NCBI GenBank assembly: GCA_029582155.1
Contig: CM055903.1
Span: 36,560,353 to 36,624,352 of the forward strand
Source of the DNA: Panopea generosa
Lineage: Eukaryota; Mollusca; Bivalvia; Adapedonta; Hiatellidae
DNA length: 64,000 nucleotides
Direction of reading: 5' to 3'
Shown: in pieces, positions 59,726 to 64,000 of the stretch
Numbering within the stretch: position 1 is the stretch's first letter
How the letters are laid out: every line of letters begins with the position of its first letter
Program-made: the position numbers and the translations under genes
Notes under the pieces: model-generated
The model's input: only the letters and a program-made list of their open reading frames with translations
What the model was told of the DNA's origin: nothing
Database searches by the model: none

Positions 59726-62445
59726 AAATGTAATAGATAGTTATACATCTCCATATGTCGAGACCTTCCTGTGTGTACAGATTGATGTTTTAGATAGTTA
59801 TACATCTCCATATGTCGACACCTTCCTGTGTGTACAGATTGATGTTTTAGATAGTTATACATCTTTATATGTTGCGGCCTTCCTGTGTGTACAGATTGAT
59901 GTTTAAGATAGTTATACATCTCCATATGTCGAGACCTTCTTGTGTGTACAGATTGATGTTTTAGATAGTTATACATCTCCATATGTCGAGACCTTCCTGT
60001 GTGTACAGATTGATGTTTTAGATAGTTATACATCTCCATATGTTGAGGCCTTCCTGTGTGTACAGATTGATGTTTTAGATAGTTATACATCTCCATATGT
60101 CGAGACCTTCTTGTTTGTACAGATTGATGTTTTAGATAGTTATACATCTCCATATGTCGAGACCTTCCTGTGTGTACAGATTGATGTTTTAGATAGTTAT
60201 AAATCTCCATATGTCGAGACCTTCCTGTGTGTACAGATTGATGTTTTAGATAGTTATACATCTCCATATGTCGAGACCTTCCTGTGTGTACAGATTGATG
60301 TTTTAGATAGTTATACATCTCCATATGTCGAGACCTTCCTGTTTGTACAGAATGATGTTTTAGATAGTTATACATCTCCATATGTCGAGGCCTTCCTGTT
60401 TGTACAGAATGATGTTTTAGATAGTTATACATCTCCATATGTTGAGGCCTTCCTGTTTGTACAGAATGATGTTTTAGATAGTTATACATCTCCAGATGTT
60501 GAGGCCTTCCTGTTTGTATAGAATGATGTTTTAGATAGTTATACATCTCCATATGTCGAGACCTTCTTGTGTGTACAGATTGATGTTTTAGATAGTTATA
60601 CATCTCCATATGTCGAGACCTTCATGTGTGTACATATTGATGTTTTACATAGTTATACATCTCCATATGTCGAGACCTTCCTGTGTGTACAGATTGATGT
60701 TTTAGATAGTTATACATCTCCATATGTCGAGACCTTCCTGTGTGTACAGATTGATGTTTTAGATAGTTATACATCTCCATATGTTGAGTCCTTCCTGTTT
60801 GTACAGAATGATGTTTTAGATAGTTATACATCTCCATATGTCGAAACCTTCCTGTGTGTACAGATTGATGTTTTAAATAGTTATACATCTCCATATGTCG
60901 AGACCTTCCTGTGTGTACAGATTGATGTTTTAGATAGTTATACATCTCCATATGTTGAGACCTTCCTGTGTGTACAGATTGATGTTTTAGATAGTTATAC
61001 ATCTCCATATGTCGAGACCTTCCTGTGTGTACAGATTGATGTTTTAGATAGTTATACATCTCCATATGTCGAGACCATCCTGTGTGTACAGATTGATGTT
61101 TTAGATAGTTATACATCTCCATATGTCGAGACCTTCATGTGTGTACAGATTGATGTTTTAGATAGTTATACATCTCCATATGTCGAGACCTTCATGTGTG
61201 TACAGATTGATGTTTTAGATAGTTATACATCTCCATATGTCGAGGCCTTCCTGTTTGTACAGAATGATGTTTTAGATAGTTATACATCTCCTTATGTTGA
61301 GGCCTTCCTGTGTGTACAGATTGATGTTTTAGATAGTTATATATCTTTATATGTCGAGACCTTCCTGTGTGTACAGATTGATGTTTTAGATAGTTATACA
61401 TCTCCATATGTCGAGACCTTCATGTGTGTACAGATTGATGTTTTAGATAGTTATACATCTCCATATGTCGAGACCTTCCTGTTTGTACAGAATGATGTTT
61501 TAGATAGTTATAAATCTCCATATGTCGAGACCTTACTGTGTGTACAGATTGATGTTTTAGATAGTTATACATCTCCATATGTTGAGGCCTTCCTGTTTGT
61601 ACAGAATGATGTTTTAGATAGTTATACATCTCCATATGTTGAGGCCTTCCTGTGTGTACAGATTGATGTTTTAGATAGTTATTCATCTCCATATGTCGAG
61701 ACCTTCTTGTGTGTACAGATTGATGTTTTAGATAGTTATACATCTTCATATGTTGAGGCCTTCCTGTTTGTACAGATTGATGTTTTAGATAGTTATACAT
61801 CTCCATATGTTGAGACCTTCCTATGTGTAAAGATTGATGTTTTAGATAGTTATACATCTCCATATGTCGAGACCTTCCTTTGTGTACAGATTGATGTTTT
61901 AGATAGTTATACATCTCCATACGTTGAGGCCTTCCTGTGTGTACAGATTGATGTTTTAGATTGTTATACATCTCCATATGTCGAGACCTTCCTGTGTGTA
62001 CAGATTGATGTTTTACATAGTTATACATCTCCATTTGTTGAGGCCTTCCTGTGTGTACAGATTGATGTTTTAGATAGTTATACATCTCCATATGTTGAGG
62101 CCTTCCTGTGTGTACAGATTGATGTTTTAGATAGTTATACATCCCCATTTGTTGAGGCCTTCCTGTGTGTACAGATTGATGTTTTAGATAGTTATACATC
62201 TCCATATGTTGAGGCCTTCCTGTATGTACAGATTGATGTTTTAGATAGTTATACATCTCCATATGTTAAGCTTTCTTATGTATACAGATTGCTGTTTTAG
62301 AAAGTAATACATCTCTATAAGTTGAGACCTTCCTATGTGAACAGATTGCTGTTTTAGATAGTTATACACCTCCATATGTTGAGGCCTTCTTATGTGTACA
62401 GATTGCTGTTTTAGGCAGTTATACATCTCCATATGCTTCTTTTTT
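59726..62445. repeat. 57-bp tandem array, about 47 units
   Basis: The unit contains TTTTAGATAGTTATACATCT, CCATATGTCGAGACCTTCCT and GTGTACAGATTGATG. The period is 57 bp (19 codons) with almost no length change, so frames stay open for up to 577 codons on the plus strand and about 300 on the minus. The last units (after 62270) are more diverged. The long ORFs lack proper ATG starts and flanking gene structure. Confidence 0.96.
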
Positions 62446-63060
62446 CTTATATGATTGAACTTACTTTGCCATTAATATGTTCTGACGTACTAAAATCTTG
62501 TTCAAGTTTCAAGTGATCTGCCGAGAGGTCTGTGGTGCCGTCACAAGATTACTAATCTCGCAAGCTGATGTCGAGTCTATGTCGTTCGGTTAAAGTACTT
62601 TGATTAAGGAAGGCTGCTTGCTATTTGCGGTACGGGTTGGTTCTACTCTGTTGTCAGAATATACATCTGAAATCGCCATCCACCAATGAACATGCATATT
62701 ACATATATCTATAACCTGTTATGTGCTATAATTGGCGTTAATCCTCATCCAAAACTAACAACTGAACCATCGTGTCACCAAAGCCATGCCCACTTAATCG
62801 CGATCCTCCAATAAGCGGTTGCTTACGACTGAAAACACGTTCTTAATCATGAGCGACATCGTTATTATCGGGTGTAATTCCGAGTGCTACACCGACATTA
62901 TGCAATCTTTGAAAACAGTTTAACGTCGTTTTTATTTCTTCAGCAATCAATACCTCTTTAAAGATATTGTCACTGCTATTATGTAATAAAAATGGCGTAT
63001 AATTACACAGGAACAGTGCTGATGCATTGATTACCATACACCTGGAGAAATGCTGGGTTT
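62446..63060. other. Unassigned stretch
   Basis: No feature was recognised apart from short ORFs. Confidence 0.4.
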
Positions 63061-63270
63061 TGTGGTATGTTGTTGTTATTGATATTGTTGCTGCACTCCT
63101 ATAGGCTGTTGCTGATGTTACTGCAATTGCCGTTGTTACTGCCGTTAACACTGCTGCTGTTGTTCTAACGTTTCTCTTCTTGGCACTGCTGGTAATTTGC
63201 TCATTATGTCTTTGTATTGTTGCGATCGTTGTTACGGCTGTTATTGTTATTGTTGCTTTTGTAATAAATG
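63060..63270. repeat. Imperfect (GTT/GCT)n tract
   Basis: Degenerate trinucleotide-like sequence (TTGTTGTTATTG, GCTGCTGTTGTT), with no exact unit. Confidence 0.6.
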
Positions 63271-63332
63271 TTGTTTCTGATAGTGTTATAATTCGTATTG
63301 TATATTTTTATGATTATTCCTTCATTTATTTT

Positions 63333-63600
63333 CCCCGGTTAGCTCAGATGTGGATCTGACTATCAATCCAGGGGTTGTGAGTTCGAATCCCCACCCGGCC
63401 ATAGTCTCAATGATTATTTATACACGGCATTATGTCTCATTGTCATTCGACTATCACCAATGACTTAAGTGGTGAAGTTATCACGTCTTGCGAAGAGTGT
63501 ATGTGCTTGAGTTAACTTTTTAGGATGCGGGGAAAGAGTGGTTATGTTAAATGATCGTATGTTAGCCCTCGATGGCATAAAATGGCATACAAATTACGCA
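63333..63600 (+). mobile_element. SINE family A copy
   Basis: The head CCCCGGTTAGCTCAGATGTG and B box GTGAGTTCGAATCCCC are well kept. The body has TATGTCTCATTGTCATTCG and GTTAGCCCTCGATGGCATAA. The (ATCA)n tail is degraded. Confidence 0.85.
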
Positions 63601-64000
63601 TACTATTCAAACAAATACACAAACTTACAAAAGTCGTTCAATCTCTATCAGTCCTTATAATTGTGGAAAATGAAATCAAGGCATTAATTCTATTTTCCTG
63701 CTACAACTATTGTAAGTGTATTTATTGTTGATATTTAAGACCTGGTTGTATTTTAATCTATTAATCCTTTATTTTTAACCGTAGCTTGTTTTCCAAGTCT
63801 CTTTTACTTCTTTTTTTTTGAAAGATCAGGTGTACATTTCATGATGAATGTATACAATAAGTCATGCACGACATGCAGAAAGTCGGAGGATACACTAAAC
63901 ATTTCTTGATATATTGTATAAATGTTTAAGTATTATTTTAAACATGTATATACCAGGCATTTGGGGACATGCACTTATTGTTAGATCCCTTTAACATCAT

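Noticed and set aside
60567-62300. 577-codon ORF on the plus strand
   Set aside because: It is a frame through a 57-bp tandem repeat, starts at a non-ATG codon, and the opposite strand is equally open. Listed as a repeat.
63333-63405. tRNA gene
   Set aside because: A good B box, but it is the head of a SINE whose body and tail follow; the same holds for 37509, 11135 and the other tRNA-like heads.

Overview
The window looks like AT-rich invertebrate chromosome, most likely from a bivalve mollusc. The reasons are several tRNA-headed SINE families of the bivalve type, many short non-autonomous DNA transposons, a HtrL/YibB-like gene with introns, and no bacterial-style gene packing. Roughly 24 kb (over a third) is tandem repeat. 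Species assignment is inference.

Only one host gene can be supported well. It lies on the minus strand between 34008 and 17342. Exon 1 (33757-34008) encodes a membrane anchor and ends at a consensus donor. The last exon (17342-18262) begins after a consensus acceptor in the same phase and encodes a complete HtrL/YibB domain. Joined, they give a 390-residue type II membrane protein resembling a Golgi enzyme in layout. The 15.5 kb intron is mostly satellite: an 82-bp array, about 9 kb of a 28-bp satellite, 3 kb of a 55-bp satellite and an (ATC)n tract.

Layout: 1-4.4 kb holds two minisatellites (49-bp and 29-bp units). 4.5-10.3 kb is a patchwork of SINEs, a TTAA-flanked MITE, two copies of a dimeric retroposon with clear target-site duplications, and an 89-bp-arm palindrome. 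10.4-15.2 kb has a 61-bp array, a 2.9 kb inverted-repeat element with a SINE and a MITE nested in it, and a short-unit array. 16-17 kb has (CTATG)n and (GA)n. 17.3-34.0 kb is the gene. 35-45 kb is SINEs, a 23-bp array, a second copy of the 4-bp-TSD MITE and small unassigned ORFs. 45.1-48.5 kb is a decayed multi-domain fossil ORF of an uncharacterised multicopy invertebrate family, whose interior carries a 33-bp (11-codon) tandem expansion. 50.7-51.05 kb is a mariner/Tc1 transposase remnant. 52-64 kb is a perfect (TGTA)n tract, a 3.1 kb array of 29-bp units, a degenerate array, a 2.7 kb array of 57-bp units and a final SINE.

Apart from the HtrL-like gene, no set of genes works together here. 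The story is of repeat expansion and nested insertions around and inside one gene.
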